DNA from: Luteimonas deserti
Lineage (GTDB): Bacteria > Pseudomonadota > Gammaproteobacteria > Xanthomonadales > Xanthomonadaceae
Assembly (NCBI RefSeq): GCF_013425765.1
Contig: NZ_JACCJZ010000017.1
Coordinates: 1 to 64,000 of the forward strand
Direction: 5' to 3'
DNA length: 64,000 bases
The notes beneath the pieces are model-generated. The model was not told the DNA's origin, did not search any database, and worked only from the letters and a program-made list of their open reading frames with translations. This document shows positions 17,771-26,017 of this stretch, one piece after another; positions within the stretch are counted from its first letter, which is position 1; the number at the start of each line of letters is the position of its first letter. The position numbers and the translations under genes are program-made.

Positions 17771-18949
17771 ATGGCGTTTGTGACCGAATGGTTCTGGTTC
17801 TTCCTGCTGTTGCCGATCGCGGCGTTGAGCGGCTGGGTGATCGGGCGCCGCGGTGGCGAGCGCCATAGCGATACCCAGGTCAGCCGACTGTCGACCACCT
17901 ACTTCCGTGGTCTGAACTACCTGCTCAACGAGCAGCCGGACAAGGCGATCGAACTGTTCCTGCACATCGCGGAACTGGACAAGGACACCTTCGAAACGCA
18001 GGTCGCGCTGGGCCACCTGTTCCGCCGTCGCGGCGAGGTGGACCGGGCGATCCGGCTCCATCAGGGGCTCGTTCAACGCTCCGATCTCAACGATGCGCAG
18101 AAGGTCCAGGCATTGCTCGCCCTCGGCGAGGACTACATGAAGTCGGGCCTGCTGGACCGTGCCGAGACCGTCTTCAGCGATCTGGCACGGATCGACCAGC
18201 GCGCGCCACAGGCGCTGCGGCACCTCATCGGGATCTACCAGGCCGAACGCGACTGGGCCAAGGCGATCGAGAACGCTATCCGGTACGAGACCGTCACCGG
18301 CGAACCGATGGGCAAGCTCATCGCCCAGTTCGAATGCGAACTGGCCGATCGCCTGCGGTCGGCGGGCGACGCCGACGGCGCGCGCGCGGCGGTGGCGAGG
18401 GCCTATGCCGCCGATTCGGGTTCGGTCCGCGCCGGCATGCTCGAGGGCCGGATCGAGAGCGACGCCGGCAACGATGCTGCGGCGATCCGGGCGTTCGAGC
18501 GCGCGGCCCGTCATGATCCGGACTTCCTGCCCGAACTGCTGGCGCCCCTGCTGGCCGCCTACGAGCGTGTCGGCGACATGCCGGGCGCGCGCAATTTCCT
18601 CTCGCAGATGACCGAGCACTACCCGGGCGTCGCCCCGGTCCTGGCGCTGGCACGGCTGGTCGAACAGGACGAAGGCGTCCGCGCGGCGCGGACCTATCTG
18701 GCCCGCCAGTTGAAGGACCGGCCCTCGGTCCGAGGCGAGGCCGCCCTGATCGATCTCACGCTCGCCGACGGCGTGGACCACGCCGGCACGCTGCAGGAGC
18801 TGCGGCTGATCACCGAACAGCTGCTGGTGCGCAATCCCAGCTATCGCTGCAAGCAGTGCGGCTTCGGCGCGCGCAGCCACCATTGGCAGTGCCCGAGCTG
18901 CAAGGAGTGGGGCACCATCAAGCCGCTCCTGAACTATGCCGTGGTCTGA
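17771..18949 (+). CDS. lapB: Lipopolysaccharide assembly protein LapB (YciM)
   Basis: The 392-residue inner-membrane-anchored protein regulates LPS synthesis by controlling LpxC turnover with FtsH. It has one N-terminal transmembrane segment (WFWFFLLLPIAALSGWVIG), a GRR stop-transfer, TPR repeats (GLNYLLNEQPDKAIELFLHI, LGHLFRRRGEVDRAIRLHQ and onward) and a C-terminal rubredoxin-like metal site (CKQCGF ... CPSCKEWGTIKP). The second ATG (17771) is preferred: GGAG lies 10 bp before it but only 1 bp before the ATG at 17762. The small lapA gene, which usually sits between ihfB and lapB in enterobacteria, is absent from the ~178-bp gap. The next gene's GTG start follows the stop with no spacing. 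Confidence 0.94.
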   Translation: MAFVTEWFWFFLLLPIAALSGWVIGRRGGERHSDTQVSRLSTTYFRGLNYLLNEQPDKAIELFLHIAELDKDTFETQVALGHLFRRRGEVDRAIRLHQGLVQRSDLNDAQKVQALLALGEDYMKSGLLDRAETVFSDLARIDQRAPQALRHLIGIYQAERDWAKAIENAIRYETVTGEPMGKLIAQFECELADRLRSAGDADGARAAVARAYAADSGSVRAGMLEGRIESDAGNDAAAIRAFERAARHDPDFLPELLAPLLAAYERVGDMPGARNFLSQMTEHYPGVAPVLALARLVEQDEGVRAARTYLARQLKDRPSVRGEAALIDLTLADGVDHAGTLQELRLITEQLLVRNPSYRCKQCGFGARSHHWQCPSCKEWGTIKPLLNYAVV

Positions 18950-19951
18950 GTGCAGGCCTCCGTTCTCGCGCCCGTCTGCGCGACGATCTTCGTCACTGCG
19001 CTTGTCGGCACGTGGCTGGCCCGGCGATATGCACTGCGACGACGGCTGGTCGACCTGCCGGGCGAGCGCCGCAGTCACGTGCACGCGACGCCGCGCGGCG
19101 GCGGCATCGCGATCGTCGCGGCCGTGCTCCCCGTCCTCCTCTGGCTGGCCTGGGCCGGGTCCTTCGGCGCGATGTGGCTGGCCGCGGCGGTTGGCTTCGT
19201 CATGGTCGCCGGGATCGGGTGGGTGGACGATCACCGGTCGCTCTCGCCCTGGCTGCGCCTCGGCATCCACGCGACGGCGGCCGCGACGCTGGCGGCGGGC
19301 ATGGCCTGGGCAGGGCAACCGTTGTGGTGGTGCCTGTGCATATGCGTGCTGGCGGTCGGCCTGGTCAATGTCTGGAACTTCATGGACGGGATCGACGGCC
19401 TGGCCACCACCCAGGCGATGCTCGTCGCGATCGCCTGTGGGCTGCTTTCCGGTCATGTGCTTCCACTCGCCGTTCTTGCTGCCTGTGCCGGGTTCCTGCC
19501 GTTCAATACGCCGCGCGCACGGATCTTCCTCGGCGATGTCGGAAGCGGCGCCCTCGGATTCCTGATCGCCTGCCTGTTCGCGTCCTTGCCAGCCCCTGAT
19601 GCAGCGCCGGCGACGCTTCTGTTGCTGCTCCCGGTTTCCGCATTCATGATTGACGCAGCGTTGACACTTGGGGCGCGCATGCTTCGCGGCGAACGCTGGT
19701 GGATGCCGCACGTGCAGCATGTCTATCAGCGCCTCGTGCAGCACGGGGCGTCGCATATGGCCGCAACTCTCGGCTACGCGGCGTGGACCTTTGTTGCAGT
19801 GGGATTACTCGCCATACTGGGCAGACAGGCGCCTGCGCCTATTTTTGGAGCCGTGGCCACGTGGTATCTGCTGACTGCTGCCACATGGCTCGTACTCCGC
19901 GTCCGGCTGGATCGCCGGACGCCGCCCTCACGGAAGAGGCTCGATGACTGA
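18950..19951 (+). CDS. MraY/WecA/WbpL-family glycan-1-phosphate transferase (polyprenyl-phosphate sugar-phosphotransferase)
   Basis: The 333-residue protein has about ten transmembrane segments. It resembles enzymes that transfer a HexNAc-1-phosphate from UDP-sugar to undecaprenyl phosphate to start O-antigen or other surface glycans. Conserved motifs are HATPRGGGIAI, the cytoplasmic Asp pair VDDHRSLSPWLRL, NVWNFMDGIDG, FLGDVGSGALGF and a late HVQHVYQRL segment. The GTG at 18950 abuts the lapB stop, and the 3' end overlaps the next gene by 8 bp. With the WbpM-like gene next, a WbpL role (initiating B-band-type O-antigen) fits best, but sugar specificity cannot be read from sequence. Confidence 0.88.
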   Translation: MQASVLAPVCATIFVTALVGTWLARRYALRRRLVDLPGERRSHVHATPRGGGIAIVAAVLPVLLWLAWAGSFGAMWLAAAVGFVMVAGIGWVDDHRSLSPWLRLGIHATAAATLAAGMAWAGQPLWWCLCICVLAVGLVNVWNFMDGIDGLATTQAMLVAIACGLLSGHVLPLAVLAACAGFLPFNTPRARIFLGDVGSGALGFLIACLFASLPAPDAAPATLLLLLPVSAFMIDAALTLGARMLRGERWWMPHVQHVYQRLVQHGASHMAATLGYAAWTFVAVGLLAILGRQAPAPIFGAVATWYLLTAATWLVLRVRLDRRTPPSRKRLDD

Positions 19952-21854
19952 CCTGAGATCCCGGCTGGGCGTCCTGGGGCCCCGCATCGCGGTGATCGCG
20001 CACGACCTCGCCATGGTCTGGTTGTGCTGGATCGGCCTGCACCAGTTCCGTCATTCGGTGATGGAGCAGGCGCCGGTCTTCTCGCCGCTGTCCGTCGAGG
20101 TTGTCCTGATCCTCGCCGTCCAGGGGCTGATTTTCTGGCGGGTCGGGCTCTACCGCGGCGTCTGGCGCTTCGCGAGCGTTCCGGACCTGATGAACATCGT
20201 CAAGGCGTCCGTCCTCGGACTGTTGTCGATCCTGCTGGTGCTGTTCGTCTACAACCGGCTGGCACTCGTGCCGCGCACGGTGCTGATCGCCTATCCGCTG
20301 CTGCTGGCCGCGATGCTCGGCATGCCGCGCCTGTTGTATCGCGCGTGGAAGGACCACGGCAGCCTGCGCATGGACCGCGCGGCAGTGCGCGTGCTGATCC
20401 TCGGTGCGGGACAAGCGGGTGAAACCCTGGTCCGTGACCTGCGCCGCACCGGCGCTTACGATCCCGTCGGCTTTCTCGACGATGCCCCGAAGCTGCGCGG
20501 CAGTCAGCTTCAGGGGGTGCCGGTGCTCGGACGGGTCGACGAGGTCGAGCTGATCGCCTCCGAGACCGCGACCAAGCTGCTGGTCATCGCGATGCCGTCC
20601 GCCGATGCGCCCGCGATGCGCCGGGTCGTCGCGGCATGCGAGCGGACCGGCCTGCCGTTCCGGACCGTGCCGCGCCTCGACGATCTGCTCGAGGGCCGTT
20701 CGCTTCCCGGCGAGCTCAAGGAGGTGGCGATCGAGGACCTCCTCGGGCGCAAGCCGGTCACGCCGGACTGGAAGGCGATCCGCAGCTGGCTGCGCGGCCG
20801 CAGCGTCCTGGTGACCGGCGCAGGTGGTTCGATCGGCTCGGAACTCTGCCGGCAGTGCGCACGCCACGGCGCTGCCCAGATCGCGTTGCTGGAGATGGAC
20901 GAGCTGGCCCTGACCCGCATCGAGAACGAACTCAGGCGGGATTTCCCGCATGTCGAACTCGCACCGGTCCTCGGCGATTGCGGAGATCCGGCGGTGATCG
21001 CGCACGCCATGCGTCTGGCCGCGCCCGAGGCGGTGTTCCATGCCGCGGCCTACAAGCAGGTGCCGGTGCTGCAGCATCAGCTGCGCGAGGGCGTGCGCAA
21101 CAACGTACTGGCGACCCGCACCGTCGCGCGCGCCGCGATCGCGGCCAGGGTGGGCACGTTCGTGCTGATCTCCACCGACAAGGCCGTCGATCCGGTCAAT
21201 GTGCTCGGCGCCACCAAACGTCTGGCCGAAATGATCTGCCAGGATCTCGCCGGCAGCGAGGAGACGCACTTCATCACCGTACGGTTCGGCAATGTGCTCG
21301 ATTCGGCCGGCAGCGTGGTGCCGCTGTTCCGCGAGCAGATCCGGCGCGGCGGGCCGGTGACGGTCACCGATCCCGATGTCACCCGGTACTTCATGACCAT
21401 CCCCGAGGCCTGCCAGCTGATCATGCAGTCGGTGTCGCTTGGTGCTCCGCAAGCGATCTACACCCTCGACATGGGCGAGCCGGTGTCGATCCGTCTGCTC
21501 GCGGAGCAGATGATCCGTCTGGGCGGCAAGCAGCCCGAACGCGACATCGCGATCATCTACTCGGGCCTGCGCCCGGGCGAAAAACTGCACGAGACCCTGT
21601 TCCATGCCGAGGAGCGCTATCGCCCGACGGTCCACCCCAAGATCCTCCAGGCCGAGGCCCGGCCCGTTCACGGGGAGCGCCTCTCGGCGGCATTGGGACG
21701 TCTGAGCGACGGTGTCCAGAGCTACGATCTCGAGCTCATTGCCGGCGCTCTGCGGGATGCCGTTCCCGAGTTCGTGCCCCTTCAGGCATCACCTTCGCGT
21801 GAGGCGACGGCGAATATCGTCGCGTTCCCTCCCCGACACGCGAGACATCCATGA
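19944..21854 (+). CDS. Membrane-bound nucleotide-sugar 4,6-dehydratase/epimerase, WbpM/CapD family
   Basis: The 636-residue protein has four N-terminal transmembrane helices (to ~residue 130), a first Rossmann-like domain (LILGAGQAGETLVRDL) and a catalytic SDR domain starting near residue 288 with TGAGGSIGSELCRQ. The family usually converts UDP-GlcNAc to the 4-keto-6-deoxy sugar used for FucNAc/QuiNAc in O-antigen. The catalytic segment reads LISTDKAVDPVNVLGATKR. The Ser/Thr and Lys are present, but the position that is Tyr or Met in characterised members is Leu421 here. The coding sequence overlaps its neighbours on both sides by ATGA-type junctions, making one translationally coupled unit lapB-wbpL-wbpM-galU. 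Confidence 0.88.
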   Translation: MTDLRSRLGVLGPRIAVIAHDLAMVWLCWIGLHQFRHSVMEQAPVFSPLSVEVVLILAVQGLIFWRVGLYRGVWRFASVPDLMNIVKASVLGLLSILLVLFVYNRLALVPRTVLIAYPLLLAAMLGMPRLLYRAWKDHGSLRMDRAAVRVLILGAGQAGETLVRDLRRTGAYDPVGFLDDAPKLRGSQLQGVPVLGRVDEVELIASETATKLLVIAMPSADAPAMRRVVAACERTGLPFRTVPRLDDLLEGRSLPGELKEVAIEDLLGRKPVTPDWKAIRSWLRGRSVLVTGAGGSIGSELCRQCARHGAAQIALLEMDELALTRIENELRRDFPHVELAPVLGDCGDPAVIAHAMRLAAPEAVFHAAAYKQVPVLQHQLREGVRNNVLATRTVARAAIAARVGTFVLISTDKAVDPVNVLGATKRLAEMICQDLAGSEETHFITVRFGNVLDSAGSVVPLFREQIRRGGPVTVTDPDVTRYFMTIPEACQLIMQSVSLGAPQAIYTLDMGEPVSIRLLAEQMIRLGGKQPERDIAIIYSGLRPGEKLHETLFHAEERYRPTVHPKILQAEARPVHGERLSAALGRLSDGVQSYDLELIAGALRDAVPEFVPLQASPSREATANIVAFPPRHARHP

Positions 21855-22753
21855 GTCAACGGATCAGAAAGGCGGTCTTCCCGGTCGCCGGCCTCGGCAC
21901 ACGCTTCCTGCCCGCGACCAAGACCGTTCCGAAGGAAATGTTGCCGATCGTCGACCGCCCGTTGATCCAGTACGCGGTCGACGAAGCGATCGAGGCCGGC
22001 TGCGACACGCTGATCTTCGTCACCAACCGGCACAAGCACGCGATCGGCGACTACTTCGACAAGGCCTACGAGCTGGAGGACCGGCTCGAGGCGGCCGGCA
22101 AGCACGAGCTGCTGGAGAAGATCCGCCGCCCCTTGCCGGAGGGTGTGCGCGCCATCTTCGTGACCCAGCCCGAGGCGCGTGGGCTCGGACATGCCGTGCT
22201 GTGCGCACGACCGGTGGTCGGCGACGAGCCGTTCGCGGTGATGCTGCCCGACGATCTGCTGTGGAACCGGAATGGCGACGGTGCGCTCAAGCAGATGGCG
22301 GACGCGCATGCGGCGACCGGCGCCAGCATGATCGCGGTGCAGGACGTGCCGGCCGAGAAGACCGCCAGTTACGGTATCGTCGCGACCGACCCATTCGAAG
22401 GCCGCCATGGCCGGATCCGCTCGATGGTGGAAAAGCCCAGGCCGGAGGACGCTCCGAGTACGCTGGCCGTGGTGGGCCGGTATGTGCTGGATGGCCGGAT
22501 CTTCCCGCTGCTCGAGGACACCGCCCCGGGCGCCGGCGGCGAGATCCAGCTCACCGATGCGATCGCGGCCTTGCTCGAGGAAAAGCCGGTGCACGCCTAC
22601 CGGTTCCGCGGCACGCGTTTCGATTGCGGAACCCATCTCGGCCTGATCGAGGCGACGATCAGCTATGCGCTCGATAACGAGAAGCTCAGCGAGCAGGCCG
22701 CGGCGCTGATGCGCAACGCGCTCGACGAGCTCGGCGTGCGCAATCTGGAATAG
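21851..22753 (+). CDS. galU: UTP-glucose-1-phosphate uridylyltransferase
   Basis: The 300-residue enzyme makes UDP-glucose, the precursor for LPS core, exopolysaccharide and glycolipids. The start region has the nucleotidyltransferase signature FPVAGLGTRFLPATKTVPKEMLP, then IEAGCDTLIFVTNRHKHAI, EARGLGHAVLCARP, VEKP and the C-terminal GTRFDCGTHLGLIEATI. Length and motifs are standard. It is the last gene of the surface-glycan operon, starting inside the previous stop, and is followed by a clear terminator. In xanthomonads GalU also feeds xanthan; no xanthan genes are in this window. Confidence 0.95.
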   Translation: MSQRIRKAVFPVAGLGTRFLPATKTVPKEMLPIVDRPLIQYAVDEAIEAGCDTLIFVTNRHKHAIGDYFDKAYELEDRLEAAGKHELLEKIRRPLPEGVRAIFVTQPEARGLGHAVLCARPVVGDEPFAVMLPDDLLWNRNGDGALKQMADAHAATGASMIAVQDVPAEKTASYGIVATDPFEGRHGRIRSMVEKPRPEDAPSTLAVVGRYVLDGRIFPLLEDTAPGAGGEIQLTDAIAALLEEKPVHAYRFRGTRFDCGTHLGLIEATISYALDNEKLSEQAAALMRNALDELGVRNLE

Positions 22754-22778
22754 CGCGGTCGCGAGCCGCGTAAGGGAG

Positions 22779-22803
22779 CGCCCCGGCTGGTCCGGGGCGT
22801 TTT
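22779..22803 (+). terminator. Rho-independent terminator after galU
   Basis: An 8-bp stem (CGCCCCGG / CCGGGGCG) with a 5-base loop is followed immediately by TTTT, 25 bp after the galU stop. Confidence 0.85.
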
Positions 22804-23037
22804 GCGTCGGGTGCTGGCGCTCCAGCCCTCGGTTCGCGGTGGTTCACGCGGAGCACGCGCGGTGCAAGCGATCGCACCGTCGAGGCCCGCGGAGAATCGA
22901 ACAGGCACAGGCGGCCCGGAGGGAGCCCTCGGGATCTGACATGCAGCCCGGGCTCGCAGTACACGACGAACCGGGCGGCGTGGCGCCGCGACGTGACGTC
23001 GAGGGCGTTGCAAGCATGGCAGCTCGCCATCGTGCCC

Positions 23038-23066
23038 AAAAAAAAAGCACGCCCGACGGGCGTGCT
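23038..23066 (-). terminator. Rho-independent terminator of the rpsB-tsf operon
   Basis: On the minus strand a perfect 9-bp stem (AGCACGCCC / GGGCGTGCT) with a 3-base loop is followed by nine T residues. It is one of the strongest terminators in the window. Confidence 0.9.
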
Positions 23067-23076
23067 CTTCCTCGAC

Positions 23077-23100
23077 TCACCGGCGCTTGCGCGCCGGTGA
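23077..23100 (-). terminator. Second hairpin behind tsf
   Basis: A perfect 10-bp stem (TCACCGGCGC / GCGCCGGTGA, loop TTGC) lies just 6 bp past the tsf stop and directly before the T-tailed terminator at 23038-23066. It has no T-tract of its own and may protect the mRNA 3' end. Confidence 0.55.
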
Positions 23101-23106
23101 CGCGTC

Positions 23107-23985
23107 TCAGGCCAGGCCGGCCTGCTTCATCACTTCGGCCGCATAGTCCTCGACCACCTTCTCGATGCCTTCGCCGACGGCGAGGCGCTGGAAGCCGATC
23201 ACTTCGGCCCCGGCGGCCTTCAGCGTGGCTTCGACGGTCTTGTCGGTGTCGAGCACGTAGGGCTGGCCGTACAGCGTGACCTCGCTGACGATCTTGTTGA
23301 TCTTGCCGCTGATGATCTTCTCGAGAATGTCCGCCGGCTTGCTCTTGTCCTTCTCGGACATCTTGGCCAGCTCGATTTCCTTTTCCTTCTCGACGAACTC
23401 GGACGGGACGTCACCGGCCTTGTTGTAGGGCGGGTTCATCGCGGCGACGTGCATCGCCAGGCCGCGGGCCAGGTCGGCATCGCCGCCCTTGAGCTCGAGC
23501 AGCACACCGATGCGGCCGCCGTGGACGTAGGCCGCCACGTTGTGCTCGCTTTCGATCCGGACCATGCGACGCACCTGCACGTTCTCGCCGACCTTGGCGA
23601 TCACGGCCGCGCGGGTTTCCTCGATCGTCTCGCCCGACTCGACCTTGACCGTCTTCAGCGCATCCGTGTCGGCGACGCCGGAGGCGAGGGCGGTCTGCGC
23701 GACGGTGTCGGTGAAGCGCAGGAAGTTGTCGTCCTTGGCGACGAAGTCGGTCTCGGAGTTGATCTCGACCAGCACGGCGGTGCCGCCGTTCTGGGCGGCC
23801 GCGATGCGACCCTCGGCCGCGATGCGATCGGCCTTCTTGTCGGCCTTGGCCAGCCCCGACTTGCGCAGCGCTTCGGCAGCGGCGTCGATGTTGCCTGCGG
23901 TTTCGCTGAGCGCCTTCTTGCACTCCATCATGCCGGCGCCGGTGCGCTCGCGCAGTTCCTTGACCAGGGATGCGGTGATTTCCAT
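23107..23985 (-). CDS. tsf: Elongation factor Ts
   Basis: The 292-residue guanine-nucleotide exchange factor for EF-Tu begins [20 protein letters not shown], with the UBA-like N-terminal domain ([22 protein letters not shown]). It then has the core ([14 protein letters not shown], containing the TDFV motif) and the long C-terminal subdomain with [10 protein letters not shown] and the [11 protein letters not shown] segment. The start at 23985 gives the standard N-terminus. It lies 118 bp downstream of rpsB, with two strong hairpins in between (24040-24091), so it is probably co-transcribed with partial attenuation. Confidence 0.97.
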   Translation of the reverse strand: MEITASLVKELRERTGAGMMECKKALSETAGNIDAAAEALRKSGLAKADKKADRIAAEGRIAAAQNGGTAVLVEINSETDFVAKDDNFLRFTDTVAQTALASGVADTDALKTVKVESGETIEETRAAVIAKVGENVQVRRMVRIESEHNVAAYVHGGRIGVLLELKGGDADLARGLAMHVAAMNPPYNKAGDVPSEFVEKEKEIELAKMSEKDKSKPADILEKIISGKINKIVSEVTLYGQPYVLDTDKTVEATLKAAGAEVIGFQRLAVGEGIEKVVEDYAAEVMKQAGLA

Positions 23986-24039
23986 TGCGGACCTCTGAAT
24001 TCTGGGGATGTCGGACGGGTCGGGCCCGTCGGGGAATCG

Positions 24040-24091
24040 ACGCTCCGCCTCGCGGAGCGTGACGAGCGGCCGCCCAGCATGGGGCGGCCGC
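24040..24091 (-). promoter_or_regulatory. Twin hairpins in the rpsB-tsf intercistronic region
   Basis: Two perfect stems lie in the 118-bp gap: a 9-bp stem (24040-24060, ACGCTCCGC / GCGGAGCGT) and a 10-bp stem (24066-24091, GCGGCCGCCC / GGGCGGCCGC). Neither has a T-tract, so they look like attenuation or RNA-processing elements rather than full terminators. Confidence 0.5.
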
Positions 24092-24103
24092 ATGTCGCGG
24101 CGG

Positions 24104-24904
24104 TTACTCGGCCGCGGGGGCCGGGGTCGCGGCGTCTTCGGTCTTCTTGCCACGCGGGGCGCGGCCCTGCTTCTCGCCGGCCTCGTTGAACTCGTCCTCG
24201 CGCACGGTCGCGGCGCTGGGCGCGGCTGCCTTGCCCTCGAGCACGGCGTCGGCGGCGGCACCGGCATACAGCTGCACGGCGCGGATCGCATCGTCGTTGC
24301 CGGGGATCGCGTAGTCCACCAGGGCCGGGTCGTAGTTGGTGTCGACCACCGCGATGACCGGAATGCCGAGCTTCTTGGCTTCCTTGATCGCAATGTCTTC
24401 GTGGCCGATGTCGATGACGAACAGCGCGTCGGGCAGGCGGTTCATTTCCTTGATGCCGCCCAGCGACGCTTCCAGCTTGTCACGCTCGCGGCGCAGGCCC
24501 AGCACTTCGTGCTTGACCAGCTTGTCGAACGTGCCGTCGGTCTCGGCCGCTTCCAGCTCCTTCAGGCGCGACACCGACTTTTTCACCGTGGCGAAGTTGG
24601 TCAGCGTGCCGCCGAGCCAGCGCTGGGTCATGAACGGCATGCCGCAGCGCTCGGCTTCTTCCTTGATCGCGTCGCGCGCGCTGCGCTTGGTGCCGATGAA
24701 CAGGATCATGCCGCGCTTCTGCGCGATGCCCGAGATGAAGTTCATCGCGTCGTTGAACAGCGGAACCGTCTTCTCGAGGTTGATGATGTGGATCTTGCCG
24801 CGGGCGCCGAAGATGTACGGCGACATCTTGGGATTCCAGTAACGGGTCTGGTGGCCGAAATGGACGCCGGCTTCCAGCATCTGGCGCATGGTGATCTGGG
24901 GCAT
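24104..24904 (-). CDS. rpsB: 30S ribosomal protein S2
   Basis: This 266-residue protein begins [20 protein letters not shown], followed by [26 protein letters not shown] and [15 protein letters not shown], all hallmark S2 segments. A ~30-residue Ala/Lys/Glu-rich C-terminal extension (after ~residue 235) is typical of xanthomonads. The ATG at 24904 is unambiguous. S2 represses its own mRNA in E. coli through the 5' leader; the long leader here (24905 to about 25115) leaves room for the same. Confidence 0.97.
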   Translation of the reverse strand: MPQITMRQMLEAGVHFGHQTRYWNPKMSPYIFGARGKIHIINLEKTVPLFNDAMNFISGIAQKRGMILFIGTKRSARDAIKEEAERCGMPFMTQRWLGGTLTNFATVKKSVSRLKELEAAETDGTFDKLVKHEVLGLRRERDKLEASLGGIKEMNRLPDALFVIDIGHEDIAIKEAKKLGIPVIAVVDTNYDPALVDYAIPGNDDAIRAVQLYAGAAADAVLEGKAAAPSAATVREDEFNEAGEKQGRAPRGKKTEDAATPAPAAE

Positions 24905-25233
24905 TGCAGACACTCCTGACAGGGAACCGGCCGCCATGGTTGGGTAGGGCGGATGCGCCGCACGGAGCGACACGATGGTTCCGGGGTTGGGCCTCCCTGC
25001 CGCCGCCGTGGCCGAACCTCTCGCGAGGCACCCCGGCACGGGATGTTGCAGCAGGTGTGGATTTGCCGGTGGCGCCCGGCATGGGCGGCGGCGCAGGCCT
25101 GGACCTTGCGCAGCCGGCGGAGTGTAGCAGGGCGGAAGGCCCACGGCCACCCGGCCGGACGATGGCACCGGGAGGCGGACCGCCGCGCCCTGGCGAGGGG
25201 CGTGCGATCGGCGGTTTGCGCGATAATGCGCCC
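24905..25233. promoter_or_regulatory. Divergent promoter and leader region between rpsB and map
   Basis: The 329-bp gap has no credible ORF. For rpsB (minus) a TACACT -10-like word lies at 25121-25126, implying a leader of about 210 nt; its -35 is poor. For map (plus) a GATAAT -10-like word at 25222-25227 ends only 6 bp before the ATG, so that transcript could be nearly leaderless. Both assignments are by eye. Confidence 0.4.
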
Positions 25234-26016
25234 ATGAGCATCCATACCAAGACGCCCGACGAGATCGAGAAGATGCGCGTGGCCGGCCGCCTGGCCGCCG
25301 AAGTGCTGCAGGTGGTCGCCGCGCATGTGAAGCCGGGCGTGACCACCGAGGAACTCGACCGCATATGCCACGACCACATCGTGCGGGTGCAGGGCGCGAT
25401 CCCGGCCAACGTCGGCTACAAGGGCTATCCCAAAACGACCTGCATTTCGGCCAACAACGTCATCTGCCACGGCATTCCGAGCGATGCGAAGGTGCTCAAG
25501 GACGGCGACATCATCAACATCGACGTCACCGTCATCAAGGACGGCTGGCACGGCGACACCAGCCGGATGTATTTCGTCGGCACGCCCTCGGTGATGGCCA
25601 GGCGACTGGTCGAGGTGACGCGCGAGGCGATGTGGCAGGGCATCCGCGCGGTGCGTCCGGGCGCGACCCTGGGCGACATCGGCCACGCCATCCAGAAGCA
25701 TGCCGAGGAGCAGCGTTTCAGCGTGGTGCGCGAATACTGCGGCCACGGCATCGGCAAGGTCTACCACGACGAACCCCAGGTGTTGCACTACGGCACGCCG
25801 GGCGCGGGCGTGGTGTTGAAGGAGGGCATGACCTTCACGATCGAGCCGATGATCAACGAGGGCGCCCGTCACACGAAGGTGCTGCCCGACGGGTGGACCG
25901 TGGTCACCAAGGACCGCAAGTTGTCGGCGCAGTGGGAGCACACCGTCGCGGTCACTGCGAACGGTGTCGACGTGCTCACCCGGATCCCGGGCGACGACAA
26001 CGACGCGTTTCTCTGA
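25234..26016 (+). CDS. map: Methionine aminopeptidase, type I
   Basis: The 260-residue metalloprotease removes the initiator Met. It is a type Ia enzyme without N-terminal extension. Metal ligands are visible in [22 protein letters not shown] (two Asp), GHGIG (His), TIEPMIN (Glu) and the late W-E-H-T (Glu). The substrate His is in CHGIPSD. The ATG at 25234 is standard. map diverges from rpsB as in most gammaproteobacteria, and the following glnD GTG starts 2 bp after its stop, so they form one transcription unit. Confidence 0.96.
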   Translation: MSIHTKTPDEIEKMRVAGRLAAEVLQVVAAHVKPGVTTEELDRICHDHIVRVQGAIPANVGYKGYPKTTCISANNVICHGIPSDAKVLKDGDIINIDVTVIKDGWHGDTSRMYFVGTPSVMARRLVEVTREAMWQGIRAVRPGATLGDIGHAIQKHAEEQRFSVVREYCGHGIGKVYHDEPQVLHYGTPGAGVVLKEGMTFTIEPMINEGARHTKVLPDGWTVVTKDRKLSAQWEHTVAVTANGVDVLTRIPGDDNDAFL

Positions 26017-26017
26017 C

